61,312 nt of DNA. It comes from Litoreibacter ascidiaceicola (GTDB taxonomy: Bacteria; Pseudomonadota; Alphaproteobacteria; Rhodobacterales; Rhodobacteraceae). The DNA is taken from contig NZ_FQUV01000012.1 of the NCBI RefSeq assembly GCF_900129235.1, positions 1-61,312 of the forward strand. Reading direction: 5' to 3'. Positions 16,813 through 25,330 of this stretch are shown piece after piece. Made by a program: the position numbers and the translations under genes. The notes beneath the pieces were generated by a model. It saw nothing but the letters and a program-made list of their open reading frames with translations. It was not told the DNA's origin and searched no databases. Numbering within the stretch: the stretch's first letter is position 1; every line of letters starts with the position of its first letter.

Positions 16813-18002
16813 TGTTTCTGCCCTTCTTCGACAACCTGCGGGCGGCTAAAATCCCCGTCAGCTTACGCGAATATCTGGCCTTCCTCGAAGGCATGCAGGC
16901 GGGGCTTGTCACCTATGACATTGACGGATTTTACTACCTTGCCCGCACGGTAATGGTGAAGGACGAGCGGCATCTCGACCGCTTCGACCGCGCTTTCGCC
17001 CATACATTCCAAGGGCTTGAAAAGATCAGCCCCGAGGACGTGCTGGAGGCAATGGACCTCCCCGAAGACTGGTTGCGCAAGATGGCCGAAAAGCATCTCA
17101 GCGCGGAGGAACGCGCCGAGATCGAAGCCTTGGGGGGATTCGACAAGCTGATGGAGACGCTGAAAAAGCGCCTTGAGGAACAAAAAGGCCGTCACCAAGG
17201 CGGCAATAAATGGATCGGCACCGCTGGCACCTCCCCTTTCGGCGCCTATGGCTACAACCCCGAAGGCATCCGCATCGGTCAAGACGGATCGCGCCACCAG
17301 CGCGCGGTCAAGGTCTGGGACAAGCGCGAGTTCCGCAACCTCGACGACACCATCGAACTTGGCACCCGCAACATCAAAGTCGCCCTGAAACGCCTGCGCA
17401 AATGGGCTCGGGATGGCGCTGCCGAGGAGCTGGACCTGAACGGCACCATCCAAGCCACCGCCGAACACGGCTACTTAGACGTCAAAACCCGCCCAGAGCG
17501 GCGCAACGCCGTCAAAGTCCTGCTGTTTCTCGATATCGGCGGCTCCATGGACCCGCATATCCGCGTCGTGGAAGAACTGTTCAGTGCCGCGCGCACCGAG
17601 TTCAAGCACATGGAGCATTTCTACTTCCACAACTGTCTCTATGAAGGCGTCTGGAAGGACAATTCCCGCCGCTGGAACGAGCAAATCCCGACCCATGAAA
17701 TCCTGCACACCTACGGCCCTGACTACAAATGCATCTTCGTTGGGGACGCGTCGATGTCACCATACGAGATCGCCTATCCCGGCGGGGCCAACGAGCATAT
17801 GAACGCGGAAGCAGGACAAATCTGGCTGGAACGCGCCCGCGACCAATGGCCAAGCCACCTATGGATCAACCCGCTGGAACAACGCTTCTGGCGTTACACC
17901 CAGTCGATCACCATGATCCAGCAAATCTTCGGCGCGGACCGCATGGTGCCGATGACTTTGCAAGGGATCGAAGCAGGCATGAAGCAACTGACCCGCGGCT
18001 AA
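16812..18002 (+). CDS. VWA-domain (CoxE-like) protein, probable MoxR partner
   Basis: A 396-residue cytosolic protein. The N-terminal half is helical (FFDNLRAAKIPVSLREYLAFLEGMQ...). The C-terminal von Willebrand A domain has a MIDAS variant DIGGSM at residues 241-246 (D-x-G-x-S in place of D-x-S-x-S), as in CoxE-type proteins, and FVGDASMSPYEI further on. MoxR/VWA pairs act as chaperone-like remodelling machines. The client is unknown. It overlaps the upstream membrane peptide gene and, at its 3' end, the convergent Hint gene by four bases. Confidence 0.9.
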   Translation: MFLPFFDNLRAAKIPVSLREYLAFLEGMQAGLVTYDIDGFYYLARTVMVKDERHLDRFDRAFAHTFQGLEKISPEDVLEAMDLPEDWLRKMAEKHLSAEERAEIEALGGFDKLMETLKKRLEEQKGRHQGGNKWIGTAGTSPFGAYGYNPEGIRIGQDGSRHQRAVKVWDKREFRNLDDTIELGTRNIKVALKRLRKWARDGAAEELDLNGTIQATAEHGYLDVKTRPERRNAVKVLLFLDIGGSMDPHIRVVEELFSAARTEFKHMEHFYFHNCLYEGVWKDNSRRWNEQIPTHEILHTYGPDYKCIFVGDASMSPYEIAYPGGANEHMNAEAGQIWLERARDQWPSHLWINPLEQRFWRYTQSITMIQQIFGADRMVPMTLQGIEAGMKQLTRG

Positions 18003-19057
18003 AGCGGCACCAGTACCCGCGCTTCCAGACCTTTCAGGCAACGCCGCGCCGCGACCTCGCCCGCATCCTGCGTGCAACCGGGGAACAGTAACTCAAGCTC
18101 CGCACGTACATCAGCGTCAAACCCGCTCAGTGCGGTGGCACCAGGGAAGAAGCTTTCCGTTGGCAACCCTTCCGACATCACCACCTCGTGGCGGTCAAAC
18201 GCCAGATGCAGATATTCAACGCCCGTACCGCGCATCACCTGCCGCACCGTGCGACCGTTGACCAGATGCAACGCAGGCACCAACACCTCGTCGCAGCCAA
18301 AGAACAGTTCCACCATATGGCCGTGCAGCAATATCCGGTGCTGCGGTGACACCAGCATGTCGCGCACGGGCAGCCCCGCGCCGAACGCCCCCTTCGAAAT
18401 CAGCACAGGCCGCAGACGCGCTTGCGCACGCAAATCACCTGTCGACAGGCTGGTGCGGCCCACCCACCGCACGACCCGCGCGCCGCGATCCAGCGTGCAC
18501 ACCATGTCTCCCACCGCAATATCATCGATCAGGCGCATCCCCGAAGGCGTCTCGATCCGTGTTCCCGGCGTGAAGCAAGGCGGCGTGGCATAGCCCGAAT
18601 AGGGCGTGGTCGACCCGCTTGGCCCTTCACTTGTGGCAATCACCGTCAGCGGCACGCCTTGCGGGGGGAACCCTCCGACGCCGCCGACAAAGGCCAGACC
18701 TTCGACCGTCGCGTAGCTGGTGACACCCGGCTCGTTGATGTTAAACCCGATAACTGTGTAGGTGTTGCCATCCGGGTCTTGCAGCGTCAGCGTGTATTCC
18801 GCCTCGACCCGCTCGTTGCCCGCCAGACCCGTAAGCCCGTCATAAGACGTCGCCCCGTCAAGAATTTGCCCGTTCTCACTGTCATTGAAGTTGGGATCAT
18901 CATCCGAAACGGCGACGGCTTCCCATGAATTGGAATTCAGTGTGATCGTCACACCTGCCAGATGCGAGCCGTCTCCTTGCGTGAAGCCGGACAGCACTGC
19001 GCCTCCCGAAATCGAGATTTGCGACGCCCCTAGCGTGTATACGGTATAACTTGGCAA
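17999..19057 (-). CDS. Hint-domain (Hedgehog/intein-type) secreted protein
   Basis: A 352-residue protein. The N-terminal ~155 residues are beta-rich and low in Lys, with acidic loops typical of secreted Rhodobacterales proteins. A Hint domain follows, starting with Cys161 (CFTPGTRIETPSGMRLIDDI). It includes RVVRWVGRTSL and the LVSPQHRILL block, the expected self-processing His site. There is no classical signal peptide, so type I-like export is possible (inference). Translation probably starts at TTG 19057, six bases after GAGGG. Its 3' end overlaps the VWA gene. Confidence 0.87.
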   Translation of the reverse strand: MPSYTVYTLGASQISISGGAVLSGFTQGDGSHLAGVTITLNSNSWEAVAVSDDDPNFNDSENGQILDGATSYDGLTGLAGNERVEAEYTLTLQDPDGNTYTVIGFNINEPGVTSYATVEGLAFVGGVGGFPPQGVPLTVIATSEGPSGSTTPYSGYATPPCFTPGTRIETPSGMRLIDDIAVGDMVCTLDRGARVVRWVGRTSLSTGDLRAQARLRPVLISKGAFGAGLPVRDMLVSPQHRILLHGHMVELFFGCDEVLVPALHLVNGRTVRQVMRGTGVEYLHLAFDRHEVVMSEGLPTESFFPGATALSGFDADVRAELELLFPGCTQDAGEVAARRCLKGLEARVLVPL

Positions 19058-19176
19058 ATACTGGCCCTCATACTGCCCACCCCATGCATTGGCCGGACTG
19101 CAGAAAAATCGCGGCGAAGCGGGGCAGCAATAAGGTTAAAAAACACCCAAGTCGGGGCATTTTCCGACCGCGCATG

Positions 19177-19204
19177 AAAAAAACCCCCCGCGAAACGCGA
19201 GGGG
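19177..19204 (-). terminator. Strong rho-independent terminator of the secreted repeat protein
   Basis: On the minus strand GGGG-CGCG arms (19196-19204 and 19185-19192) form a GC stem with an AAA/TTT loop. Seven T follow (A-run 19177-19183). It lies 35 bp beyond the stop of the 19539 gene. Confidence 0.88.
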
Positions 19205-19239
19205 CCTTTGGTCTACGGGGAGGAGACCTTCGGGGGAAC

Positions 19240-19539
19240 TTAGTAGTTAACGCGCTCGGCGGCGGAGTCGTTGCCCAGTGCGAAGAACGACAACAAGTCG
19301 GTGCTGGCGCGGGTCGCTTGGCCTGCGGTCACGTCCACGGTGCTTTCAGCGACCGAGTCGTTGGCTTTTGCTCCGGCCAGTTGTGCTTGGAACACGTTAC
19401 CGGTCGATGTGTCGGAGATGACGCGCTCGGCGGCGGAATTGTTACCCAGTGCGAAGAATGCGGCGGCGTCTGTCACTTGAGCTGCGAATGCAGGAGCAGA
19501 TACGGACAGGGCGATGACGGTTGCGATGATAGTTTTCAT
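19240..19539 (-). CDS. Secreted protein with duplicated FFALGN-SAAERV motif
   Basis: A 99-residue protein with a signal peptide (MKTIIATVIALSVSAPAFAA). The mature part contains two copies of FFALGN[N/D]SAAERV, one near the start and one at the very C-terminus, which ends AAERVNY. Between them lies NVFQAQLAGAKANDSVAEST, so the architecture is two motif units with a linker. A strong terminator follows and a 291-bp upstream region carries a palindrome. The motif is one I associate with small uncharacterised Rhodobacterales exported proteins; function unknown. The longer frame to 20454 is spurious. Confidence 0.82.
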   Translation of the reverse strand: MKTIIATVIALSVSAPAFAAQVTDAAAFFALGNNSAAERVISDTSTGNVFQAQLAGAKANDSVAESTVDVTAGQATRASTDLLSFFALGNDSAAERVNY

Positions 19540-19673
19540 TTTATGTACTCTCTTTTGTTTGTTTTCAGGCTGTTGCCCGATTTGTGTGTTGGCGTGTTGC
19601 CGTTTGATGAGACCAATATGGGGCATATAGATCAGCGCTTCAACGCAACTATTATCGCATATTGGTGATCTTT

Positions 19674-19689
19674 TGTGCGTTTGCGCACA
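19674..19689. promoter_or_regulatory. Palindrome upstream of the secreted repeat protein and M48 genes
   Basis: TGTGCG (19674-19679) and CGCACA (19684-19689) form a perfect 6-bp inverted repeat with a 4-bp spacer. It is in the 291-bp divergent intergenic region 19540-19830 and could be an operator. I see nothing else definite in that region. Confidence 0.35.
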
Positions 19690-19830
19690 TATCTCAACTC
19701 CCATCCGCGCACCACGTAACGCGCCCGTGAGAAGCGGATCACAGAGTGTGAGAACACTGAAATATCCGGCAGAATCGCGATTCTGACTTGGGCCTTGCCT
19801 GCATGTCCCCCGCGCCCCATATCTAAGGGT

Positions 19831-20523
19831 ATGCTGAAGCTGACCCCGATCCTGATCGCCATCATCTACGCGCTGGTGATGTATAAATTCTCCGCGTGGA
19901 ACACCGCGCGGACGCTGGATCAGCAATCCTCGCTGCTCAATGACCCCGAACTGGACCTGCTCAACCTCGATATGGCTGGTGCGTTGGACCTGCCCAAGAT
20001 CAAGGTCCATATCTACGAGATCGAGCCGATCAACGGCCTTGCCGCCCCCGACGGGCGCATCTTCATCACCCGTGGGTTTTTCAACAAGTATAAAGACGGC
20101 TCTGTCAGTGCCGCCGAGATGGCCTCGGTCATCGCGCATGAACTGGGTCACGTCGCCTTGGGCCATTCGCGCCGTCGGATGATCGACTTCTCCGGCCAGA
20201 ACGCTATCCGCGTAGCGCTTGCCACCGTGCTGGGTCGCTTCCTGCCCGGCATTGGAATCTGGATCGCCAATATGCTGACCACCATGCTCGCCGCCCGCCT
20301 GTCGCGCGGCGACGAGTACGAGGCCGACGCCTATGCCTCCGCCCTGCTCACCAAAGCAGGCATCGGCACAGCACCGCAAAAATCGCTGTTTCTGAAACTG
20401 GACAAGCTGACGGGCAGTCTTGGCGCGGGGACGCCCGCATGGCTCCTGAGCCACCCGAAAACCGCCGAGCGCATCGCCGCCATCGAGGCACGCGAAGCCA
20501 AATGGGGCGTGACCGAAACCTAG
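19831..20523 (+). CDS. M48-family membrane-anchored zinc metalloprotease
   Basis: A 230-residue peptidase. The N-terminus has one membrane helix (MLKLTPILIAIIYALVMYKF). The zinc motif is HELGH at 103-107 and the third ligand is in DEYEADAYA (Glu164). Family members degrade misfolded membrane or envelope proteins. The C-terminus ends AAIEAREAKWGVTET. ATG 19831 follows AAGGG at short spacing. The stop overlaps the 3' end of the PIN gene by four bases, convergent. Confidence 0.9.
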   Translation: MLKLTPILIAIIYALVMYKFSAWNTARTLDQQSSLLNDPELDLLNLDMAGALDLPKIKVHIYEIEPINGLAAPDGRIFITRGFFNKYKDGSVSAAEMASVIAHELGHVALGHSRRRMIDFSGQNAIRVALATVLGRFLPGIGIWIANMLTTMLAARLSRGDEYEADAYASALLTKAGIGTAPQKSLFLKLDKLTGSLGAGTPAWLLSHPKTAERIAAIEAREAKWGVTET

Positions 20524-21059
20524 CTGATCGCCTTGCCCAGTCGCGGCAATCGCGCGCGCTTCATCAAGGCGCGCAACTCCAGCGCTTCCCCCGACATTTC
20601 GCAGGCCACTTTATGGACGCCTCGAACAACTTGCTCGACGGCTTCGGGGGTGTCCAACCACAGCTCCATCAGGAACTCGTCGGGGCTAAGGCGCTTCAAG
20701 CCTTCAAAAGCTAGTGTCTGGCGCGGGAAGTCTTTGGCGTTCATCGTCACGATCACATCCGCCGATCCCGCAATCGCAGCGGCCAGCACGTGAATGTCGT
20801 TCTCGTCCGGCAAATGCAGCCGCGCCATGTCCCCGTCACGGGGCCGCACGCAGGCATTGGGAAACTGCGCCTTCAGCACCGCCACCTCGCCCCGCGCCTG
20901 CACTTCGGCCTCCGGCCCTAACTTGACCGTCGCCCGCGCCCATTCCTCCAGAATGCGCTCGGACCACAAGGCCTCGTACAAACCCAACCCCGCGCAGCCC
21001 ACCAGCACTTCGCGAAGTACGGTAGGATAAATCACGCAGGCATCAAGCAGCGCGCGCAT
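20520..21059 (-). CDS. PIN-domain protein (RSP_2648-like)
   Basis: A 179-residue PIN-fold putative ribonuclease. Acidic residues typical of the active site are seen in MRALLDACVIYPTVLREVLV, LPDENDIHVLAAAIAGSADVIVTMNAKDFP and DEFLMEL. It resembles the RSP_2648-type family of Rhodobacterales rather than a VapC toxin: no antitoxin gene adjoins it. Its ATG overlaps the stop of the RNA methyltransferase gene (TGATG), so they are coupled. Target RNA is unknown. Confidence 0.85.
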   Translation of the reverse strand: MRALLDACVIYPTVLREVLVGCAGLGLYEALWSERILEEWARATVKLGPEAEVQARGEVAVLKAQFPNACVRPRDGDMARLHLPDENDIHVLAAAIAGSADVIVTMNAKDFPRQTLAFEGLKRLSPDEFLMELWLDTPEAVEQVVRGVHKVACEMSGEALELRALMKRARLPRLGKAIS

Positions 21060-22270
21060 CAGTCGAGGCGCAGGAAAATGGCCTTGAGGTATCCGCTTTC
21101 CGCCAAGGCGGGATGCAGCGGGTGGTCCGCACCGGCAGAGCCTGTGTGGATGATTTGCGCTTGCCGACCTGCTTTACCGACACCGCGCAGTGACGCTTGG
21201 CGGAACTTGGTCAGGTCCGCAGCGTGGGAGCACGAGCACAGCACCAGATACCCGCCCGGCTTCACCAGCTTCGCCGCCATCGAGCCGACGCGGCTATACG
21301 CCGTTAGCCCGTTCGACAAAGCTTGCTTGTTCGGGGCAAAGGCTGGCGGGTCGGCGACGACCAGATCATACAGCTCGCCTTCGGCGGCCAGCGCTTCCAT
21401 CACCTTGAACGCATCGCCCTTACGAGTCGTAAACTTGTCGGCCACGCCGGAGGCTTCCGCGCCTTTTTCGGCCAGTGCCAAGGCCGGCTCGGAGCCGTCA
21501 ACGGCCAGCGCGGACGATGCCCCCGCCGCCAAAGCCGCCAGCGAGAAGCCCCCCACATGGGAGAACACGTCCAGTACGCTTCCGCCACGCGGCAACTTTG
21601 CCGCCCATGCGTGGTTGTCGCGTTGGTCAAAGAACAGGCCAGTTTTCTGGCCGTCCACGACATCCGCCATATAGGTGGCACCATTCATCGGGACTTCGAT
21701 CAGCCCTTCATGGCCACCGACCAAGGTTGTCGACACGTCGTCCAACCCTTCCAGACCGCGCGCACGGCCCGCAGCGTTCTTGATGACGGTCGTGGCCCCT
21801 GTGACCTCAACCAAGGCCGCCGCCAAACCTTCGCAGGCGGTCTCGGCCCACGCGGCGTTCGGTTGCATCACCAGCACGTCGCCAAAGCGGTCGACGATTA
21901 CACCCGGCAATCCGTCGGCCTCGGCGTGGATCAGGCGGTAGAACGGCGCGTCATACAGATGCTCGCGCAAATCAAGCGCACGGCGCACGCGGGTCACGAG
22001 CCAGTCCTGATCCAGCACGGCGGCAGGGTCGCGGTCCATGACGCGGCAGATGATTTTGGACTCGTTGTTGATGGTGACCACGGCGATTGGCTCGCGGTCG
22101 CTATCCTCCAACACAGCCAGCGATCCTGCCTCAAGGCGGCGGGCGCGGCGGTCGGTGACCAGCTCGTCTGAGTAGACCCAAGGGGCGCCGCCACGGATGG
22201 TCAGGGCGTTGGCCTTCGGCTTCAGGCGGATAACAGGATAGGGTGAGGCGGAAAAAGGGGAGGATGTCAT
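21059..22270 (-). CDS. Class I SAM-dependent rRNA methyltransferase (RlmI-like, RSP_2647-like)
   Basis: A 403-residue methyltransferase with an N-terminal PUA-like RNA-binding domain (LKPKANALTIRGGAPWVYSDEL). The Rossmann methyltransferase domain carries the SAM motif VLDVFSHVGGFSLAALAAGA and the catalytic region VVADPPAFAPNKQAL. RlmI-like enzymes make m5C in 23S rRNA; the exact base here is unknown. Coupled by overlap with the PIN gene; the DUF6778 lipoprotein lies 56 bp upstream. Confidence 0.9.
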   Translation of the reverse strand: MTSSPFSASPYPVIRLKPKANALTIRGGAPWVYSDELVTDRRARRLEAGSLAVLEDSDREPIAVVTINNESKIICRVMDRDPAAVLDQDWLVTRVRRALDLREHLYDAPFYRLIHAEADGLPGVIVDRFGDVLVMQPNAAWAETACEGLAAALVEVTGATTVIKNAAGRARGLEGLDDVSTTLVGGHEGLIEVPMNGATYMADVVDGQKTGLFFDQRDNHAWAAKLPRGGSVLDVFSHVGGFSLAALAAGASSALAVDGSEPALALAEKGAEASGVADKFTTRKGDAFKVMEALAAEGELYDLVVADPPAFAPNKQALSNGLTAYSRVGSMAAKLVKPGGYLVLCSCSHAADLTKFRQASLRGVGKAGRQAQIIHTGSAGADHPLHPALAESGYLKAIFLRLD

Positions 22271-22326
22271 ATCCTCCCCTTAGTCGGTATTTTCGTCAGG
22301 CGAAAGCCCGACTGTGCGTCGTGCTG

Positions 22327-22998
22327 TTACTGAGTGACGCCAGTATAGACGTCCTGCGGCGCAACCGCGGCCCGTGCGACAACGCGCATTTCCTGCCCGC
22401 CATTGAAGGCTTGGCGCATCAGGCTGGCCAAATGGGTCTGGATACGCACCTTCTGGGTCTGGCCACGACGCTCTGCTTCAAAAGCTTGGTCGCCGCCGAA
22501 CGCCTTCAGGGCAATTTCCATTTCAATCGGGCCATGCAGTGCAACGCCGGTCGCCGCGTCCACTACGGTCAGCGTGTAGATGATGTTGTGAACACCACCG
22601 ATTGAAACGCGGGTTTTTTCCGTCAATGAGTGGAAGCGGCTCAAGTTGATGTCGAAAAACACCGGGCGGTCGCCCTTCAGATGGGTCAGGCCGCTGGTCA
22701 GACCGTCGTCAAGAATTTTCGCGACTTGTGCGCGGCGATCTCCATACGGGTCTTCACGCCAGACAATATCTGCGATCGGGTAGTAGCGGTTGGCCTCGGA
22801 GACCTTCAGATCCCCCGAGACGTTCACCCGCACATCGGCCAAACGCCAGTCGGCGCTGCGGGCGGTCAATTCTGCCCCCACAACCGGGGCCACATCAGGC
22901 GCGTTACGTGTTGCAGTCTCGGAAATCGGGCCGGAGGAGGCGCAAGCGCTCAATCCAACGGCAACCGCAAGTCCGGCGATCAGCTTCATAAACTTCAT
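22327..22998 (-). CDS. DUF6778-like lipoprotein
   Basis: A 223-residue lipoprotein with the signal MKFMKLIAGLAVAVGLSAC (Cys at 19). The body matches the Rhodobacterales DUF6778 pattern: VSEANRYYPIADIVWREDPYGDRRAQV, then FFDINLSRFHSLTEKTRVSI and a C-terminal region of short strands and helices. Role unknown, probably in the outer envelope. It precedes the RNA methyltransferase gene on the same strand. Confidence 0.82.
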   Translation of the reverse strand: MKFMKLIAGLAVAVGLSACASSGPISETATRNAPDVAPVVGAELTARSADWRLADVRVNVSGDLKVSEANRYYPIADIVWREDPYGDRRAQVAKILDDGLTSGLTHLKGDRPVFFDINLSRFHSLTEKTRVSIGGVHNIIYTLTVVDAATGVALHGPIEMEIALKAFGGDQAFEAERRGQTQKVRIQTHLASLMRQAFNGGQEMRVVARAAVAPQDVYTGVTQ

Positions 22999-23084
22999 GT
23001 TCTCAACCTTTCCGGCGCTCCGTCATCGGGCGCGTATTGCTTAAGATTGAGTAAATATGGCGTTGAAATCAGGCTAAAATGAGA

Positions 23085-23122
23085 AAATCCCGGTCCGCTT
23101 TAATGGCGGAACCGGGATTTTT
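23085..23122. terminator. Bidirectional rho-independent terminator
   Basis: AAATCCCGGTCCGC (23085-23098) and GCGGAACCGGGATTT (23106-23120) form a long stem with a 7-nt loop, flanked by T on the plus strand and by A on the other side. On the minus strand it lies downstream of the 52-residue gene, which it most likely terminates. Confidence 0.85.
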
Positions 23123-23164
23123 AGCACGCGGCGGCGGCCCAATTCGGGGGCCAAATCGCCGGAA

Positions 23165-23323
23165 TTAGGCAGTTTTGGCCGAGGCAGGCACAGATGCGGA
23201 GAACTTCGAAGCAATCCACGCACGGGCAGATGCCATAAGCTGTGCGGTGTATTCAGCGCGCATTTTGCGGGCTTCAAGTTCGATGGCGTGCATGTCGATC
23301 GGGGCGTCGTTGAGATGGGTCAT
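23165..23323 (-). CDS. 52-residue protein (RSP_7527-like)
   Basis: A small gene with ATG 23323 (AGGAA box upstream) and TAA 23165-23167. The product begins MTHLNDAPIDMHAIELEARK and ends SASVPASAKTA, a single helix rich in Ala and Arg. It looks like the short RSP_7527-type proteins found in Rhodobacterales, which often begin the same way. It has its own terminator 43 bp downstream. Function unknown. Confidence 0.75.
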   Translation of the reverse strand: MTHLNDAPIDMHAIELEARKMRAEYTAQLMASARAWIASKFSASVPASAKTA

Positions 23324-23448
23324 AACAGTTTCCTATGGTTCGTTTGTTGACCTACAGATAGGTCAGCCTCTGCCCCAAGACATCACCCAAAGTCGGAATG
23401 CCGCCATGCAGCATTTGCATAGCGACCCCATAAACCTTTGACCTTAAG

Positions 23449-24210
23449 TCATTCCTTTCGCATATCCGCAACAGCCGCCTTTGCGCCCGCCAGCATCCAT
23501 GAATGCTCCGACCCCATCACGAACATGGTGAAGCCATAGCTTTCCCACGCCTTGGCCGCAGCGGCGTTCGGCACCCAAGTGACAAACCCTACGCCCGCAC
23601 GCCGCGCCGCGTCCCCGACGCGCTGCATGGCGTCTTTTAGCTGGTCATTGTCCACCGAGCTCTCTCCATAGCTCACCGTCAGGTCGGCCGGTCCGATGAA
23701 AACAGCGTCCACCCCTTGTGCTCCGGCGATGCCGTCAATCTCGTCGACGGCCTCGGGCTCCTCGATCTGCACAATCACCACCGTCTCGGATTTCGACTGC
23801 TCCAGAATGTCGCCCATCGGTCGCGTCGCATAGCCCGCCCAACGGGTCGAGCCCGCAAAGCCGCGCCCGCCATGACCAAACCGCGCCGCCTTGGCGACCG
23901 CGCGGGCTTTCTCGGGGCTGTCCACATGGGGCACCACAATGCCCACAGCGCCTGCGTCCATCGCCTTCAAAATGTCATCCGCCCCGCCCGATGTCACCCG
24001 CACCAGCGTTGGCAGGTCCAGCGCCCGCGCCACCGCAAGGCAGGCATCCATGCGCATCCGGTCCCATGCCGCGTGTTCGGCATCCAGACAAATGAAATCG
24101 AGACCTGATTTCGCCAAAACCTCGACAACCTCCACCGAGGGCGTCTTCACAAACGTCCCGAGCAGTCGTTCTCCCGACTGCATCCGCGCCTTGAACCCTG
24201 CAAACCCCAT
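23449..24210 (-). CDS. HpcH/HpaI-family aldolase
   Basis: A 253-residue class II, metal-dependent aldolase/citrate-lyase-type TIM barrel. Signatures: GTFVKTPSVEVVEVLAKSGL, FICLDAEHAAWDR, GAVGIVVPHVDSPEKARAVA, the metal ligands in VIVQIEEPEAV and DAVFIGPADLTVSYG. It cleaves 2-keto-4-hydroxy acids; the true substrate is unknown. ATG 24210 is preferred because GAGGAG lies 9 nt upstream. It is divergent from the alpha/beta hydrolase gene (136-bp gap). Confidence 0.9.
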   Translation of the reverse strand: MGFAGFKARMQSGERLLGTFVKTPSVEVVEVLAKSGLDFICLDAEHAAWDRMRMDACLAVARALDLPTLVRVTSGGADDILKAMDAGAVGIVVPHVDSPEKARAVAKAARFGHGGRGFAGSTRWAGYATRPMGDILEQSKSETVVIVQIEEPEAVDEIDGIAGAQGVDAVFIGPADLTVSYGESSVDNDQLKDAMQRVGDAARRAGVGFVTWVPNAAAAKAWESYGFTMFVMGSEHSWMLAGAKAAVADMRKE

Positions 24211-24346
24211 GTCGTGATGCTCCTCGTTATCCATCACATTCATAAGAGCGCGAAACTCCGGCGCTGGCAACCGGACCTGTCGCTGCTAGGGTGAGGTCTA
24301 TGAAAATGCAGTTCTGCCCCCATGCGGTCGCGCCGGAGACCGCCAC

Positions 24347-25255
24347 ATGACCTCTTTGCCGCAAAAGCTGTTCAACGGCTTTGCCCGCTATGTCGAGAAA
24401 CCGCTGTTTGCGAATATTGCGAACCAGACCACGCTGGCCCGCGTGCTGGACGCTCTGGCCGTCACCGGTATGCGCCCGCTGCGCGGCACCAAATGCGCCT
24501 TCCTGCAAACCCCGAATTTCCGCATCCGCCGGATGATCCCCCGTGCCGCGCAGGGCAATCTTTTGCTCTTTTTTCACGGCGGTGGCTTCACCGTCGGCTC
24601 GTCCTACACCCATCGCTGGCTTGCTGCCCGCATCGCTGCGGAAATCGGGGCGGAGGCGTGGTTGCCAGACTACCGCCTCGCCCCTGCGCATCCCTACCCC
24701 GCAGCCCCTGATGATTGCATCGCCGCCTACAAGCTGGCCCTGACCTGTTTTCCGCCAGAGCGGATCGTGCTGGGCGGTGACAGCGCGGGTGGCACGCTGG
24801 TGCTCAACACCGTGACACGTCTCGCGGCCCTCGGCCTGCCCCAACCCGCAGCGCTTGCATTGCTGTCGCCGCTCACCGATCTGGCGCATACCAGCCCCAG
24901 CCGCACAGCCTTCCGCGACACCGACATGCTGTTGCCCCACAAATGGGTCACACGATGCATGCCCGCCTATCTGACGGGGCGCGATCCGAAAGACCCCGAC
25001 ATCTCCCCCGCCTATGCCGACCTGTCCATGGCGCCGCCCGCAGCGCTGCATGTGGCGGAAGGGGAGGTGCTTTATGACGATGCCGCCCAATTGGCTGAAA
25101 TCCTGCCGAATGTCGACTTTCACACATGGACCAATGTGCCCCATGTCTGGCAGCTTGCCGCGGGCTGGACCACAGAGGCCGACGCATCGGTCCAGCAGCT
25201 GGCCGAAAAGCTTCGCACGCACCTGCCAGAGCATCCCGTGCAGCCCGAGAACTGA
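24347..25255 (+). CDS. Alpha/beta hydrolase (hormone-sensitive lipase group)
   Basis: A 302-residue esterase. The oxyanion motif is HGGG at 77-80, the nucleophile Ser146 lies in GGDSAGG, DYRLAPAHPYPAA is the typical HSL-family block, and the likely catalytic His is in NVPHVWQ. Substrate is unknown; such proteins hydrolyse short acyl esters. It is followed 76 bp downstream by the SCP2 gene on the same strand. Confidence 0.9.
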   Translation: MTSLPQKLFNGFARYVEKPLFANIANQTTLARVLDALAVTGMRPLRGTKCAFLQTPNFRIRRMIPRAAQGNLLLFFHGGGFTVGSSYTHRWLAARIAAEIGAEAWLPDYRLAPAHPYPAAPDDCIAAYKLALTCFPPERIVLGGDSAGGTLVLNTVTRLAALGLPQPAALALLSPLTDLAHTSPSRTAFRDTDMLLPHKWVTRCMPAYLTGRDPKDPDISPAYADLSMAPPAALHVAEGEVLYDDAAQLAEILPNVDFHTWTNVPHVWQLAAGWTTEADASVQQLAEKLRTHLPEHPVQPEN

Positions 25256-25330
25256 CGCCACGTCCCGCTTGCGCGATCCCCGATCCCGCCACCAAAGTGA
25301 CGCGGACGTCACCTTGCCGGAGCCCCTCGC

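Noticed and set aside
19240-20454. 404-residue minus-strand frame
   Set aside because: Only the last 99 residues are a gene (signal peptide and motif repeats); the rest is antisense to the M48 protease.
20520-21059. VapC-type toxin of a toxin-antitoxin pair
   Set aside because: No small antitoxin gene adjoins it, and the length and coupling to the methyltransferase fit a different PIN family.
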